Shown here: in pieces, positions 8,349 to 16,895 of the stretch
Layout of the letters: each line of letters opens with the position of its first letter
How positions within the stretch are numbered: the stretch's first letter is position 1
Origin: G965216255 sp965216255
GTDB taxonomy: Bacteria > Bacteroidota > Rhodothermia > Rhodothermales > Bin80
Direction of reading: 5' to 3'
Assembly: GCA_965216255.1 (NCBI GenBank)
Contig: OZ244148.1
Location: forward strand, 4,092,001-4,156,000
DNA length: 64,000 bases
Program-made: the position numbers and the translations under genes
The notes under the pieces: model-generated
Told to the model about the DNA's origin: nothing
Seen by the model: only the letters and a program-made list of their open reading frames with translations
The model's database searches: none

Positions 8349-9779
8349 ATGAGCGAGCACCAAGACAAGACGATAGATTTGGGCCTGGCCGCCCGACCGC
8401 GGATTGACGGCGACGTCGTAGAGGTATTCTCCGACCTTATTGACGGTGGCCGCCTTGATGAGGCCTGCGCACGCGCGGCAGGCCTGCACTCCGCTGACCT
8501 TGCGTGGCTGTTGGGTTACCTGCCGAGGGACGAGTCCGAGTTGCTTTTTGATGCCCTGCCAGCCGCCGCGTGTGCAGACACGCTGCTTGATCTGGACGAC
8601 GCCTTCCGGGAGGAACTTTTGTCCGATGCTCCTCCAGAGCGGCTCAGCAGGCTGCTCGGGGAGCTGGCGACAGACGATGCGGCGGATGTGCTTGCGCATG
8701 TGGACAGCGAGCTTGTTGCACGTGTGCTGCCGACCCTTGCCGACGCCGCGGCCATCCAGAAGCTGCTGGCGTACGATCCCGATACTGCCGGTGGCATCAT
8801 GGCCACCGAACTGGTGGCGGTCCCGGCGCATTGGACGGTAGCGGAGGCCACCGAGGAAGTGCGTCGGAATGCGGAAACAGTTGAGGAGATATTCGTCCTC
8901 TTTGTGGTCGACGATGCGCGGCGCTTGCAGGGATTCGTTTCCCTGAAGCGGCTGCTGCTCTCGCCATCGGAGGCCCGTATCGGGGACGTTATGCGTGACC
9001 ATGTCCACTATGTGGTCGCGGACCAGGACCAGGAAGAGGTGGTCCGCATCATGGAGCGCTACGATCTCGTATCGCTTGCAGTGGTGGATCACCACCGCAG
9101 GCTTCTCGGAAGGATCACCATCGACGATGCCGTTGACGTGATTCGCGACGAAGCCGAGGAAGATTATCAGCGGCTCAGTGGCATTACGGGCGACGAAGAG
9201 CCCACGGACAAGATTGGCCGCATCATGCGGGGGCGGCTACCATGGCTCATGCTCGGCATGTTGGGCGCAGCGCTTGCCGGCAGCGTAATCGGAGTATTCG
9301 AGGCGGAGATACGGCGCGTGTCCATCCTCGCTGCATTTATTCCGGTTGTCATGGCCATGGCCGGCAACGTGGGTATCCAGAGTTCGGCGATCATGGTACA
9401 GGGTCTGGCTGCGGGCAACCGCTGGTCTGTCAACATGGTGCGGCGCCTGGGCAAGGAGGTCGCCGTAGCCGTTTTGAACGGTCTCGCCCTTGCCCTGGCG
9501 ATAGGGGTCGTGGTGGTGACGCTGTTTGTATGGGGAGCGGACCTGAGCTTCGTGCCGCCAACGCAGGAACCCTTCCGCCTTGCGATTACCGCCGGATTCT
9601 CACTCTTTATCGTAATTCTGCTTGCGGCGGCCATAGGGACGACGGTCCCGCTTCTGTTGGCACGGCTCGGGATTGACCCGGCACTGGCAACCGGCCCCTT
9701 TATCACTACGAGCAACGACATTATCGGGCTCGTGGTGTTCTTTTTGATTGCTACGCTAATCTATCTGCCATTCGTCTAG
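8349..9779 (+). CDS. mgtE: Magnesium transporter MgtE
   Basis: MgtE is an inner-membrane Mg2+ channel or transporter gated by its own cytoplasmic domains. The 476-residue protein shows the three expected parts: an N-terminal superhelical domain (about residues 20-145), a pair of CBS domains (about 150-275, starting near MATELVAVP and ending before ITIDDAVDVIRDEAEED), and a membrane domain from about residue 300 with five hydrophobic segments. The first segments contain LPWLMLGMLGAALAG and MAMAGNVGIQSSAI, which corresponds to the 'GN.G.Qs' pore motif. The ATG at 8349 is chosen because the family start follows it; an earlier ATG at 8313 is possible. No M-box-like leader was recognised in the 42 nt upstream. 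Confidence 0.93.
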   Translation: MSEHQDKTIDLGLAARPRIDGDVVEVFSDLIDGGRLDEACARAAGLHSADLAWLLGYLPRDESELLFDALPAAACADTLLDLDDAFREELLSDAPPERLSRLLGELATDDAADVLAHVDSELVARVLPTLADAAAIQKLLAYDPDTAGGIMATELVAVPAHWTVAEATEEVRRNAETVEEIFVLFVVDDARRLQGFVSLKRLLLSPSEARIGDVMRDHVHYVVADQDQEEVVRIMERYDLVSLAVVDHHRRLLGRITIDDAVDVIRDEAEEDYQRLSGITGDEEPTDKIGRIMRGRLPWLMLGMLGAALAGSVIGVFEAEIRRVSILAAFIPVVMAMAGNVGIQSSAIMVQGLAAGNRWSVNMVRRLGKEVAVAVLNGLALALAIGVVVVTLFVWGADLSFVPPTQEPFRLAITAGFSLFIVILLAAAIGTTVPLLLARLGIDPALATGPFITTSNDIIGLVVFFLIATLIYLPFV

Positions 9780-9835
9780 ACTAGCCTCGATTTCCAAGGG
9801 CGGTAATTCAAATGAAATGAGTACCGTTTTAGGTC

Positions 9836-11576
9836 CTACGCAAAGTCGATTCTGAGGCGTTGGTTTCGGAGCCATGGGATAGCCTCCGACATTTCCCGGT
9901 AGCCGGCAAAGAAGAGAGATCCGTTGTTGGCTCGTCGTCCCAACTGCACGACAATCTCTGCGTCGCTGACCGTGACAGTGGCTGCCGCGTCAACATAGTC
10001 CCGCAATAGCGTACGAGTCTTGCTCCTGGCATGGTTGCCGCCGATGCGATGGGCAAGCATGCGGTAGAGTGCGCTGGCCATGAGCGTCAGCTGCAGGTCC
10101 ACATCGATCTTGAGGGGTACGGCCGCCCAAAGGGCATCCATGTGGAAGAAGTTGATGGCGTCGGAGATGTTGTTTTCAATGAGCATGCGCCGGGCATAGC
10201 GATCGATGAGTTGCGCAGCCGGCGAGGTGGCGTCATTGGTCAAGAGCAGTGTGGGCTTGTCGTGGCCCAGATGGGTGATGGCGATTTGCCGAATGGTCTC
10301 CGGGTAGTCTATGAGTTGGATCTGTTCTTCATGGATGCGGGGCGTGCGATAAGCGCGGCCCACGTCGGAGAGCCGTATGGTGTACCACGCTTCGGCAGGC
10401 AGGGCCTCAAGCGCGGCAATCAGGCGGGCCGTCCTGCGGCGAAGCGTAAGGAAGTGGATGCCCATCTCGTGGAGTTTCCCCAGATTGGCATAGGTGGTAA
10501 GCCGGCTGCCGAAGACCAGTTCTTTGGGCAGCTGTCCCGTATGCGCTCTCCAGCGCTCTACAAAGTGCAGGATCTCGGCATTCTGGGTATCCTTGCGGAC
10601 CCGGGCATTGGCGTAGGCAAACCTCCGGGCATCCGCGTCGCGGGCCAAAAAGGCCAGGATACATCGCTGGCGCCGGCTGCGCTTGGAGACGTAAGTGCTT
10701 TTCCACCAAGGCCCGGTTTCCGTGATAGGCAATGGTGTGGAAGTCCAGATCGAAGGAGGTGCCGCTTCCGAGGACCTTGTCCTGTGCCGAGATCTGGTGA
10801 TGCCAGCTGTCCATGAGTGCCGGCAAAAGGCGCGGATCGGCGCGGCAGTTGTATTCACTGAGCGTGGACCGCTTGGGTATGACATTGAGGCTGGCAACCA
10901 GGGCCAGTCCTTCGTCCAAGACATCGGGCATGATGTGATGGGGGCGGCCTATGTCCCAAAGCTTGAGGGCCAGTAGCGCCCGGAAGGCACAGCCTGCCGG
11001 CAGCCTGTCGCTGCCGGGCATGGCATGTTCTTTGAACATGCTCTCCATCTCCAGGCATGCCAGGTCAAAGGCGAAGAGGAACAGCCCCCCGAAACGGGTC
11101 TCGAAGCTGCGCCGTTGCAGATTCAATTTGCGGCCATCGGCGGCAGGGGTACGCCTAGCGCGCCGCTCTTCGCGTTCCTTGTTGGTGCGGCGCCACAGCC
11201 TTGGTAGTCCGGCCTGCTTGACGGTGCGCGCAATGGTGGAGATGCCTGCCGGGATGCCTTCCGTGGCGAGGCGCTCTTGGATTTCCCGGGCGGAGAGGTT
11301 TTCCTTCTTTCGCAACTCGACAATGCGCTCGGTGCGCCGCAGGGCCCTGGGCTTCTTAGCCTTGGGTTTGGGTCCGGGCCTGACTTCGCGGAAGAAGTGG
11401 ATGGAGGGGTCCTAGCGAAACTTGGCGGCGAGGTTGTAGAGGCTGCCCTTGTGATAGCCGAAGCGTTTGGCGGCTTCTTCGGCAGAGAGGCCTTCTACAT
11501 GGATGGCCCGGAGGGCTTCATACTGTCGATGGAGGGGATGCTCGGGCTGGAGGAAGAGATTGGCGAGTGAGGACAT
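9836..11576 (-). pseudogene. DDE transposase of a full-length but inactivated IS element
   Basis: The ATG at 11576 starts MSSLANLFLQPEHPLHRQYE and a helix-turn-helix (EGLSAEEAAKRFGYHKGSLY). An in-frame TAG lies at 11412-11414 (codon 55). The frame continues through a second helix-turn-helix (SAREIQERLATEGIPAG) to VEKHLRLQ, where a frameshift near 10690-10700 moves the rest (QRCILAFLARDADARRF onward) to another frame that ends at 9836. Candidate catalytic residues are Asp in FDLDFHTI and Glu in RMLIENNISDAINFF. The middle Asp looks lost, as FGSRLTTYANLGKL appears where related enzymes have FDS. The IS family is not certain (IS4-superfamily-like RNase H fold). No convincing terminal inverted repeats were found. 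It lies between mgtE and ccmE. Confidence 0.75.
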
Positions 11577-11863
11577 ATCAATGATGATACGTGAGCAATA
11601 AGTACCGATATACTACATAAGACTGGCAAGTACAATTAATCGGGAGCCAAGGGCAGTTGTAGGCCCAAAAGCAATGTCTATCGGCTATATTGTTGCCTCC
11701 AGAGCTAACTGGCGACAAGAATCTGCAATAATACTACGCGTGGTATATACTGTACATATCCCATATCATATTGCTGTTCAAGTAAAACATTGCAAAAAAA
11801 CGCATAATAGTGCCAGAAAGGCCGCCCATACCTCACATTAATTCCCTCTCTTGGGAATTCCGG
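11577..11863. other. AT-rich spacer between the dead IS and ccmE
   Basis: This 287-nt stretch is much more AT-rich than its surroundings and has no coding frame that I can support. Next to the end of ccmE it holds a small inverted repeat (AATTCCC at 11840-11846, GGGAATT at 11853-11859, loop of 6) that could be a weak transcription end for the ccm genes, although no T-run follows on the minus strand. In related genomes ccmF often follows ccmE; it is not here. Confidence 0.4.
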
Positions 11864-12247
11864 CTAGCTCCCCTCCAGCATTCGCACGTCAGTATACTTG
11901 GAAGGACATTTCATGAGGATGTGCTCGGCGACGAAGATGTCTTCCTGGAACCTTCCCTCCACCACGATCTTGTCCGCGTCCTCGAAACTGGCTGGCTTTG
12001 GATTATGGTAGCGTACCTGCTGCACCGCGCCCCTATCGTCCCGCATGTGGAAGACAAACAGGTTCTGCGCCGGGTCATAACGCGTTTCAGCGCCCTGGAC
12101 CCATTCGCCGACCACGTGGGCCTGGTCACCGGAGTTGGCCGCTTCGGCAAAGTGCATGTACCCGGTGACCTGGTTGCCAAAGTTGAATAGTAGCAGCGTC
12201 GTGAAGCCGCACAGGGCCACGAGTCCGACAATGGTTTTGGGCTTCAT
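11864..12247 (-). CDS. ccmE: Cytochrome c maturation haem chaperone CcmE, CxxxY type
   Basis: CcmE is a membrane-anchored periplasmic OB-fold protein that receives haem from CcmC and passes it to the CcmF ligase. The 127-residue protein has an N-terminal membrane anchor (IVGLVALCGFTTLLLF), then VTGYMHFAEA, VVGEWVQG and KIVVEGRFQEDIFVAEHILMK, which are typical CcmE strands. Enterobacterial CcmE binds haem covalently through His in the HxxxY motif. Here the motif is CPSKY (Cys114, Tyr118), the CxxxY variant known from some bacteria and archaea. The gene overlaps ccmD by 4 nt (ATGA). The C-terminal tail after the motif is very short, nine residues. Confidence 0.9.
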   Translation of the reverse strand: MKPKTIVGLVALCGFTTLLLFNFGNQVTGYMHFAEAANSGDQAHVVGEWVQGAETRYDPAQNLFVFHMRDDRGAVQQVRYHNPKPASFEDADKIVVEGRFQEDIFVAEHILMKCPSKYTDVRMLEGS

Positions 12248-12468
12248 GGATGCATAGGTTCAAGGGGGCTAGCTGCCCCGCCATCAGATCGTTTGGCAAG
12301 CTCGCGTTCCAGATGTCCGATCCGTCGGTCCGTCCGGTAGAGGAAGACCGCAAGTCCAAGCCAAATGATAAGGACTACGGCGAGCACTACGAAGAGCTTG
12401 TCGTTGGAGAGCATGGTCTCTTCCACGGCGCCGGCCACCTGGGTCGTGCCGTCCAGGGCAAGGAACAT
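12244..12468 (-). CDS. ccmD: CcmD-like small membrane protein
   Basis: The 74-residue product has one membrane segment (LFVVLAVVLIIWLGLAVFLY) followed by a basic, coiled-coil-prone cytoplasmic tail (RTDRRIGHLERELAKR). That layout is typical of CcmD proteins, which help release holo-CcmE from the CcmABC complex. Sequence alone would not identify it; position between ccmC and ccmE, with a 4-nt overlap to ccmE and a 12-nt gap to ccmC, makes the call likely. An internal ATG at 12414 would give a 56-residue form with the membrane segment near the N-terminus, and is a reasonable alternative start. Confidence 0.75.
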   Translation of the reverse strand: MFLALDGTTQVAGAVEETMLSNDKLFVVLAVVLIIWLGLAVFLYRTDRRIGHLERELAKRSDGGAASPLEPMHP

Positions 12469-12480
12469 CGGTAGGTGGGT

Positions 12481-13209
12481 CTACAGGTGAGGCCGATCCA
12501 TGTCGTCCAGACGACGCGCAAGCAGGCGCACGCGCACGCGCTGCGAATAGAGAAGCCAGCCGACAAGGAAGAACGCAACGACGGCGGGATAAAACACCAG
12601 GCGCATGACGGGATGCGTGATTTCGCTGAAGGCGGGATTGCCTTCGGCCCCGGGGTGCAGGCTTGCCATCTGCCGCGGAAGTACGTATAGCAGAAACGGC
12701 ATGGTGACGGCCGCGAACAGGTTGTATACCGCCGAGATGCGGGCCCGTTTCTCCGGGTCATCGAGTGCGCTCCGAAGCGCAAAGTAGGCCCCGTATATCA
12801 GGACCTGTACCGCCGCCAACGTTTGCTTCGGATCAAAATTCCACCAGATATTGGTGCCTTCATACCACGTATAGTGCGCCCAGACGCTCCCGGTTATGAG
12901 GCCAAGTAGTCCGAAAACCACGGCCGTCAGCGCCGCCTCCCGCGCCCGAATGTCCCGTTCGAGCCTTCCCGACCTGAGGTATCGAAGCGAGTGGTAGGCG
13001 GTGACCACAGTCAGTCCCATCATGGCAAACCACATCGGGACGTGAAAATACAGGTTGCGGGCCGTATGCTCCAGAATGGGCATGCGCGGAATACGCAGCC
13101 ACCATCCGCCAAAAGAAAACGCTCCCAGCAGCACTGCCGTCATGAATGCGACGATGAAAAAACGGAGCGCCCGGTAGCGGGGACCGGTATAAGATGATGT
13201 TGGAGCCAT
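12481..13209 (-). CDS. ccmC: Haem exporter / cytochrome c biogenesis protein CcmC
   Basis: CcmC loads haem onto CcmE in the inner membrane. The 242-residue protein has six hydrophobic segments. The tryptophan-rich periplasmic 'WWD' region reads SVWAHYTWYEGTNIWWNFD and is preceded and followed by conserved haem-ligand histidines (ARNLYFHVPMWFAM and PAFSEITHPVMRL). The order ccmB-ccmC-ccmD-ccmE on the minus strand supports the assignment. ccmB ends 38 nt upstream. Confidence 0.93.
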   Translation of the reverse strand: MAPTSSYTGPRYRALRFFIVAFMTAVLLGAFSFGGWWLRIPRMPILEHTARNLYFHVPMWFAMMGLTVVTAYHSLRYLRSGRLERDIRAREAALTAVVFGLLGLITGSVWAHYTWYEGTNIWWNFDPKQTLAAVQVLIYGAYFALRSALDDPEKRARISAVYNLFAAVTMPFLLYVLPRQMASLHPGAEGNPAFSEITHPVMRLVFYPAVVAFFLVGWLLYSQRVRVRLLARRLDDMDRPHL

Positions 13210-13247
13210 GGAGCGCTGCCGTACCAGCGAGCTTTGCTTTGGTTGCC

Positions 13248-13913
13248 TCAGTCGATCCAGACGTGTTCAAAAAGTAGCGCGGAGGCCGTTATGACAGCTC
13301 CCGAGAAGGCAAACAGGGTGATCAGCGGACCAGCCGCACCTTCCCACATACCCGTGAAGCTCCTGTGCGTGGCGTCAATGGCCGAAAGCAGAACGGGCAG
13401 TAAAAGCGGGAACATGAGCATGGGCAAAAGCGGCCCGCGCTGGGCGCTTCGTGCGACGATGGCCGCAAGCAGCGTAGTGGTGCCGGCAAGTCCCAGCGTC
13501 CCGAGCACGACGGTGATCAGAAGCAGTCCAGGCGCTGCCACCGTTATGCGCAGCAGCACCAGAAAGGCGGCCAGGAGCACGGAATTGACGGCCAGTACCA
13601 GCAGGAAATTAAAGCAGAGCTTGCCAGCATACACCATACTGGCCCGGACGTGGAGGCGCAGCAGCAGGGCCGTACCCTGTTCCACTTCGGCTACGAATGC
13701 CCGTCCTAGTCCCAGTGATGCGGAGAAGAGGATGACGATCCACAATAGAGCCGCCTGCATGCGCGCGCCGATGTCTTCGCCTCCAGCGGCAAGCAGCACG
13801 ACCAGAAGGGCGGACAGGACAAAAATGAGCAGCACATTCACCGCGTGGCGGCTGCGAAGCTCCAGCCTGACGTCCTTGCCCAAGACCGCCCATGTACCCA
13901 GAAGCCAACCCAT
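13248..13913 (-). CDS. ccmB: Haem exporter membrane subunit CcmB
   Basis: CcmB is the membrane partner of the ATPase CcmA in the complex that frees holo-CcmE. The 221-residue protein has six hydrophobic segments. It shows the family features: an N-terminal KDVRLELRSR, then LWIVILFSASLGLGRAFVAE (usual form 'lW...lfa.llgl.r.f..E'), and LGTLGLAGTTTLLAAI. It starts 3 nt after murB stops, next to a run of nine Gs in the sense strand of the murB 3' end. No ccmA is present in this window, although CcmB is expected to need it. Confidence 0.9.
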   Translation of the reverse strand: MGWLLGTWAVLGKDVRLELRSRHAVNVLLIFVLSALLVVLLAAGGEDIGARMQAALLWIVILFSASLGLGRAFVAEVEQGTALLLRLHVRASMVYAGKLCFNFLLVLAVNSVLLAAFLVLLRITVAAPGLLLITVVLGTLGLAGTTTLLAAIVARSAQRGPLLPMLMFPLLLPVLLSAIDATHRSFTGMWEGAAGPLITLFAFSGAVITASALLFEHVWID

Positions 13914-13916
13914 AGC

Positions 13917-14969
13917 TTACGCCCCCCCCCGCCCGGCTGCCGCGCGCGCACGATCTTCGGCTGTTACGAGCCCGGGGGGCCGCGGAAGGAAGACCGGCGC
14001 TTGTTTCGAGGGCGGGCTAAATTCGCCGATGAATGCTATCTCGGTCTCCAGACGGCAACCCGTGCGGCGCTCTACCGTGCGTTCGATGAACGAGAGCAGT
14101 GCCCGGAGGTCCGCTGCTCGTCCCGGTCCAAGGTTAACAACGATGTTGGCGTGCCGGTGCGTGAGGGTGATGCCGCCGATGGTGGCGCCCTTGAGTCCAC
14201 ACTCGTCGATCAGGCGCCCGGCGCCGAAGCCGGCAACCTTCTTGTAAATGGAGCCTACGCTTGGCTCGCTTTCCAGCGGAGGGTGGCGCAGCGCGCGCCA
14301 TTGCAGATTGGCTGCCATGATGGCCCTCATGCGGGCCTCGTCCCCGGCTGCAAGCTGAAACGTCGCCGTAAGCACCGTGTCGTTGCGCACGTGCAGCGTG
14401 GAATAGTCATAGCTGAAGTCAAAGTAGTCCACACCGACACTACGGCGCGTGCCGTCCTCCATCAGCAGCTCAGCGCTCTGCAACACTTCTGCGATAAACA
14501 TGGTGCGCTTGCGGTCCGGCGCCAGAAAGTGCAGGTTCTGCCAGAGAGCACCGCCGACGGTGGACGGAATGCCCACGTAGTGCTCGAGGCCCGAGAGCTG
14601 CGCCGCTACCGCTTGGCCGATGACGTCCGGGTACATGATGGCGCCGCTCTCGGTCCAAACCTGGTTGCCCGCGGACAGCACACGCATTCCGCGGGCGCAG
14701 TTGCGGATCACGAGCCCCCGGAATCCCAGGTCTCCAATGATCACGTTGGCACCCAGCCCAAGCAGGAAATACGGGATTGCGCACTGGCGGGCCAGCCGCA
14801 TTGCTATCTCCAGCTCTTCCGCGTCACGGGCCTCGTAGAAGAGGTCTGCCGGGCCACCCAACCTCATGGTGGTAAAGGGTGCCAGTGGCACGCCCTGTCG
14901 CAGGCGAGCCGCCCCAAGGGCAGACTCTAGGGCCCTGGTGGTCGCCCGGGATGGAGTCCAGCGTGACAT
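13917..14969 (-). CDS. murB: UDP-N-acetylmuramate dehydrogenase (UDP-N-acetylenolpyruvoylglucosamine reductase)
   Basis: MurB makes UDP-MurNAc by NADPH-dependent reduction in peptidoglycan synthesis and carries FAD. Signatures are FTTMRLGGPADLF (N-terminal FAD domain), YFLLGLGANVIIGD, GIPSTVGGALWQN, and the catalytic-serine region EPSVGSIYKKVAGFGAGRLI. It is followed by GGITLTHRHANIVVNLG, as in type II MurB proteins. About 40 extra residues at the C-terminus are rich in Pro, Arg and Ala and end at a G9 tract just before the stop. The ATG at 14969 gives 350 aa; a TTG 18 nt upstream is a weaker alternative. It is the first gene of the run into ccmB, an unusual but compact arrangement. Confidence 0.93.
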   Translation of the reverse strand: MSRWTPSRATTRALESALGAARLRQGVPLAPFTTMRLGGPADLFYEARDAEELEIAMRLARQCAIPYFLLGLGANVIIGDLGFRGLVIRNCARGMRVLSAGNQVWTESGAIMYPDVIGQAVAAQLSGLEHYVGIPSTVGGALWQNLHFLAPDRKRTMFIAEVLQSAELLMEDGTRRSVGVDYFDFSYDYSTLHVRNDTVLTATFQLAAGDEARMRAIMAANLQWRALRHPPLESEPSVGSIYKKVAGFGAGRLIDECGLKGATIGGITLTHRHANIVVNLGPGRAADLRALLSFIERTVERRTGCRLETEIAFIGEFSPPSKQAPVFLPRPPGLVTAEDRARAAAGRGGA

Positions 14970-15045
14970 GGGCCGAAATTGGACCAAAAGGGTGAGCGGT
15001 GCTTACAAGGGCTGTATATACCCCAATAATTGAAATCGGATCACA

Positions 15046-15879
15046 ATGGCCACCCAGTACCCCAACCTAACCCGTGCCGTGCTTCGCGTGGCAATCGGCA
15101 TCGGCGTTTTCTTTGTCATTTCCGCCCTCGCGGCCGGTTGTATGACCACGACCATAACGTCGGGTCAGGCCGGCGTGTTGTATAGCCCGTTTGGCGGGAC
15201 GGACCTGGAAAAGACCTACGACGAAGGGCTAAATGTCCATCCCCCGTGGGTAGATGTTATCCGCTACGACGTTCGAGTGCAGGAACGACTGGAAAACATG
15301 GAGGCGCTGTCTGTGAACGGGCTGTCCATCGGTACGGATGTGTCTGTTCGATGGCGTCCGGACGTCAGCCGGCTTCCGCTGCTGCACACGACTTATGGCA
15401 CGGACTACTACCGGATATTGATTCAGCCCGAACTGCGCAGCGTCGTCCGCGAAGTTATTGGGCAGTTCACGCCCGAGGAGCTCTACAGCAGCAGGCGCAC
15501 CGAATTGCAGGAGGGTATTTTTTCACAAGTCAAGGCCGGCGTGGATGACGACTTCGTCCTTGTGGAGGCCATTCTAATACGCGATGTCCGCCTGCCGGAC
15601 CAGATTACGGCGGCTATTGAGGAGAAGCTCAAGGAAGAGCAGGAGGCGGAGCGTTATGAATTCACTATCGCGAAAGAGCGCTTGGAAGCGGAGCGAAAAC
15701 AGATTGAGGCTGCGGGCGAGGCCGAGTATCAGCGCATCATCACGGGGAGCTTAACGTCCCAATTCCTGCGCTTCAAGGGTATAGAAGCTACCCAGATGCT
15801 GGCGAATTCTCCGAATAGCAAGACGGTCATCGTCGGTAGCGGTAGCGACGGTCTGCCCCTGATCCTGGGAGGACAGTAG
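15046..15879 (+). CDS. SPFH/Band 7 (prohibitin-like) membrane protein
   Basis: The 277-residue protein has one N-terminal hydrophobic segment (about residues 13-31) ending in AAGC. It is followed by a Band 7 domain: TTITSGQAGVLYSPFGGTD, LNVHPPWVDVIRYDVRVQER, VSVRWRPDVSRLP and VREVIGQFTPEELYSSRR. A charged coiled coil (about residues 185-230, EEKLKEEQEAERYEFTIAKE) and a short C-terminal segment complete the prohibitin pattern. Such proteins form ring-like scaffolds at the membrane; in bacteria they often associate with proteases such as FtsH. The Cys after the hydrophobic stretch could also serve as a lipidation site, but the preceding residues are not a clear lipobox. It stands alone here. 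Confidence 0.88.
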   Translation: MATQYPNLTRAVLRVAIGIGVFFVISALAAGCMTTTITSGQAGVLYSPFGGTDLEKTYDEGLNVHPPWVDVIRYDVRVQERLENMEALSVNGLSIGTDVSVRWRPDVSRLPLLHTTYGTDYYRILIQPELRSVVREVIGQFTPEELYSSRRTELQEGIFSQVKAGVDDDFVLVEAILIRDVRLPDQITAAIEEKLKEEQEAERYEFTIAKERLEAERKQIEAAGEAEYQRIITGSLTSQFLRFKGIEATQMLANSPNSKTVIVGSGSDGLPLILGGQ

Positions 15880-16174
15880 GATCTTGCGCTGTGCATGTGC
15901 AGGCATGCCTAATGCGGCTGCGACAATTGGCGCCCGCAAAGTAAAGCGGTCAGGTCACGGACCCTAGTGATTCTGCAGTCGCTGAGCAGCCCATGGTGCC
16001 GCACGGAAAAGATACCCGAATTGGCATTGGATTATCCGCAGGTGGGCGCATTCGCCCCGTGTCCCGTTGCAACCGGCGCAGCGGCAGGGCAAAGTCGCCG
16101 AAGCCGCGCCGGTACCGTATAAGGGGCATCGCCACTGCTCTTAGCCGCCCACGTAACGTGGTACGTGCCTGGAA
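15880..16174. other. No gene recognised
   Basis: Between the SPFH gene and the possible small gene at 16175, open frames exist on both strands but none shows a recognisable motif, a ribosome-binding site or a signal peptide. The composition is like that of coding DNA, so this may be old gene debris. Confidence 0.4.
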
Positions 16175-16530
16175 ATGAGTGCCCTGATATACACACTGCT
16201 GCGCAGGGTCTTGGGGCGCCCACCGCCGCAGCAAGAGCCCCGCAGCGCGCCATCTGGAAGTGCCCTCAGCTTGAGCGCTATGCTGGACTCGATGCCTTGG
16301 CTTTCGTTTCCGGTAATCGGGCAAGGTTCAAGGTAACCTATCCGTTAGCCCAAGCCGGAGGCTCCGGCATTTCACGGCCCGCCGCGTCCAATGGAAGGCG
16401 CTTGCGTCCGGCTGCCAGCGGGCAAATCGCGCCCGATCTGGGCGCGTGGGCGAAGGTGCTTCGTGCAACGGTACCCGAAGATGTGCAGCGTCACAGCGTG
16501 AGCCCGGACATCATCTTCAAGCGGGCATAA
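16175..16530 (+). pseudogene. Possible small conserved gene with a frameshift; function unknown
   Basis: The ATG at 16175 begins MSALIYTLLRRVLGRPPPQ and runs about 50 codons to a stop. An overlapping frame carries CPQLERYAGLDALAFVSG through RATVPEDVQRHSVSPDIIFK and ends at 16530. Read together with one frameshift near 16250 they would make a protein of about 117 residues with a natural-looking C-terminus. I recognise no family. The alternative is that either frame is chance. The MGMT-like gene follows 35 nt later. Confidence 0.25.
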
Positions 16531-16565
16531 GCACGTGCCTGCCTGAGTTTTACTGCGGAAATCTC

Positions 16566-16895
16566 ATGCCGGAGCACCAGAACGATTTTTTTCGCCGCGT
16601 GTGGGAGGTGGTCGCACGGATCCCACCGGGACGCGTCGCCACCTATGGGGACATTGCCTCGCACCTGGCATCGAAAAGTGCCGCACGCACGGTGGGATGG
16701 GCCATGCAGGCCGCAAAGGGCCGCGACCTGCCCTGTCACCGCGTCGTGAATCGCTATGGTGGACTATCCGGGGCACGCCACTTTGGTGGGCCCCATGTGA
16801 TGGAAGAGCGGCTGCGCAGCGAAGGGGTAGCCTTCGACGACGAAGGCTCTGTGGTTATGGCGAAGCACCGCTGGGTTCCGGGCCGCGACGGATAG
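16566..16895 (+). CDS. MGMT-family (alkyltransferase-like) DNA-binding protein with active-site Cys
   Basis: The 109-residue protein corresponds only to the C-terminal DNA-binding and active-site domain of O6-alkylguanine-DNA alkyltransferases: FFRRVWEVVARIPPGRVATY, the helix-turn-helix ARTVGWAMQA, and PCHRVVNRYGGLSG with Cys57. Alkyltransferase-like (ATL) proteins have the same compact size but Trp in place of the Cys (PWHR), and steer alkyl lesions into nucleotide excision repair. This protein has the compact ATL size with the catalytic-type Cys, so either direct repair or a signalling role is possible. The start at 16566 (MPEHQND) fits the family. The stop abuts the aroA stop on the opposite strand (convergent, no gap). 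Confidence 0.85.
   Translation: MPEHQNDFFRRVWEVVARIPPGRVATYGDIASHLASKSAARTVGWAMQAAKGRDLPCHRVVNRYGGLSGARHFGGPHVMEERLRSEGVAFDDEGSVVMAKHRWVPGRDG

Noticed and set aside
10031..10976. Plus-strand open frames opposite the transposase
   Set aside because: The minus strand carries the DDE-transposase motifs; the plus frames are chance in GC-rich DNA.
13234..14930. Plus-strand open frames opposite ccmB and murB
   Set aside because: They are antisense to genes with clear CcmB and MurB motifs and show no motif of their own.
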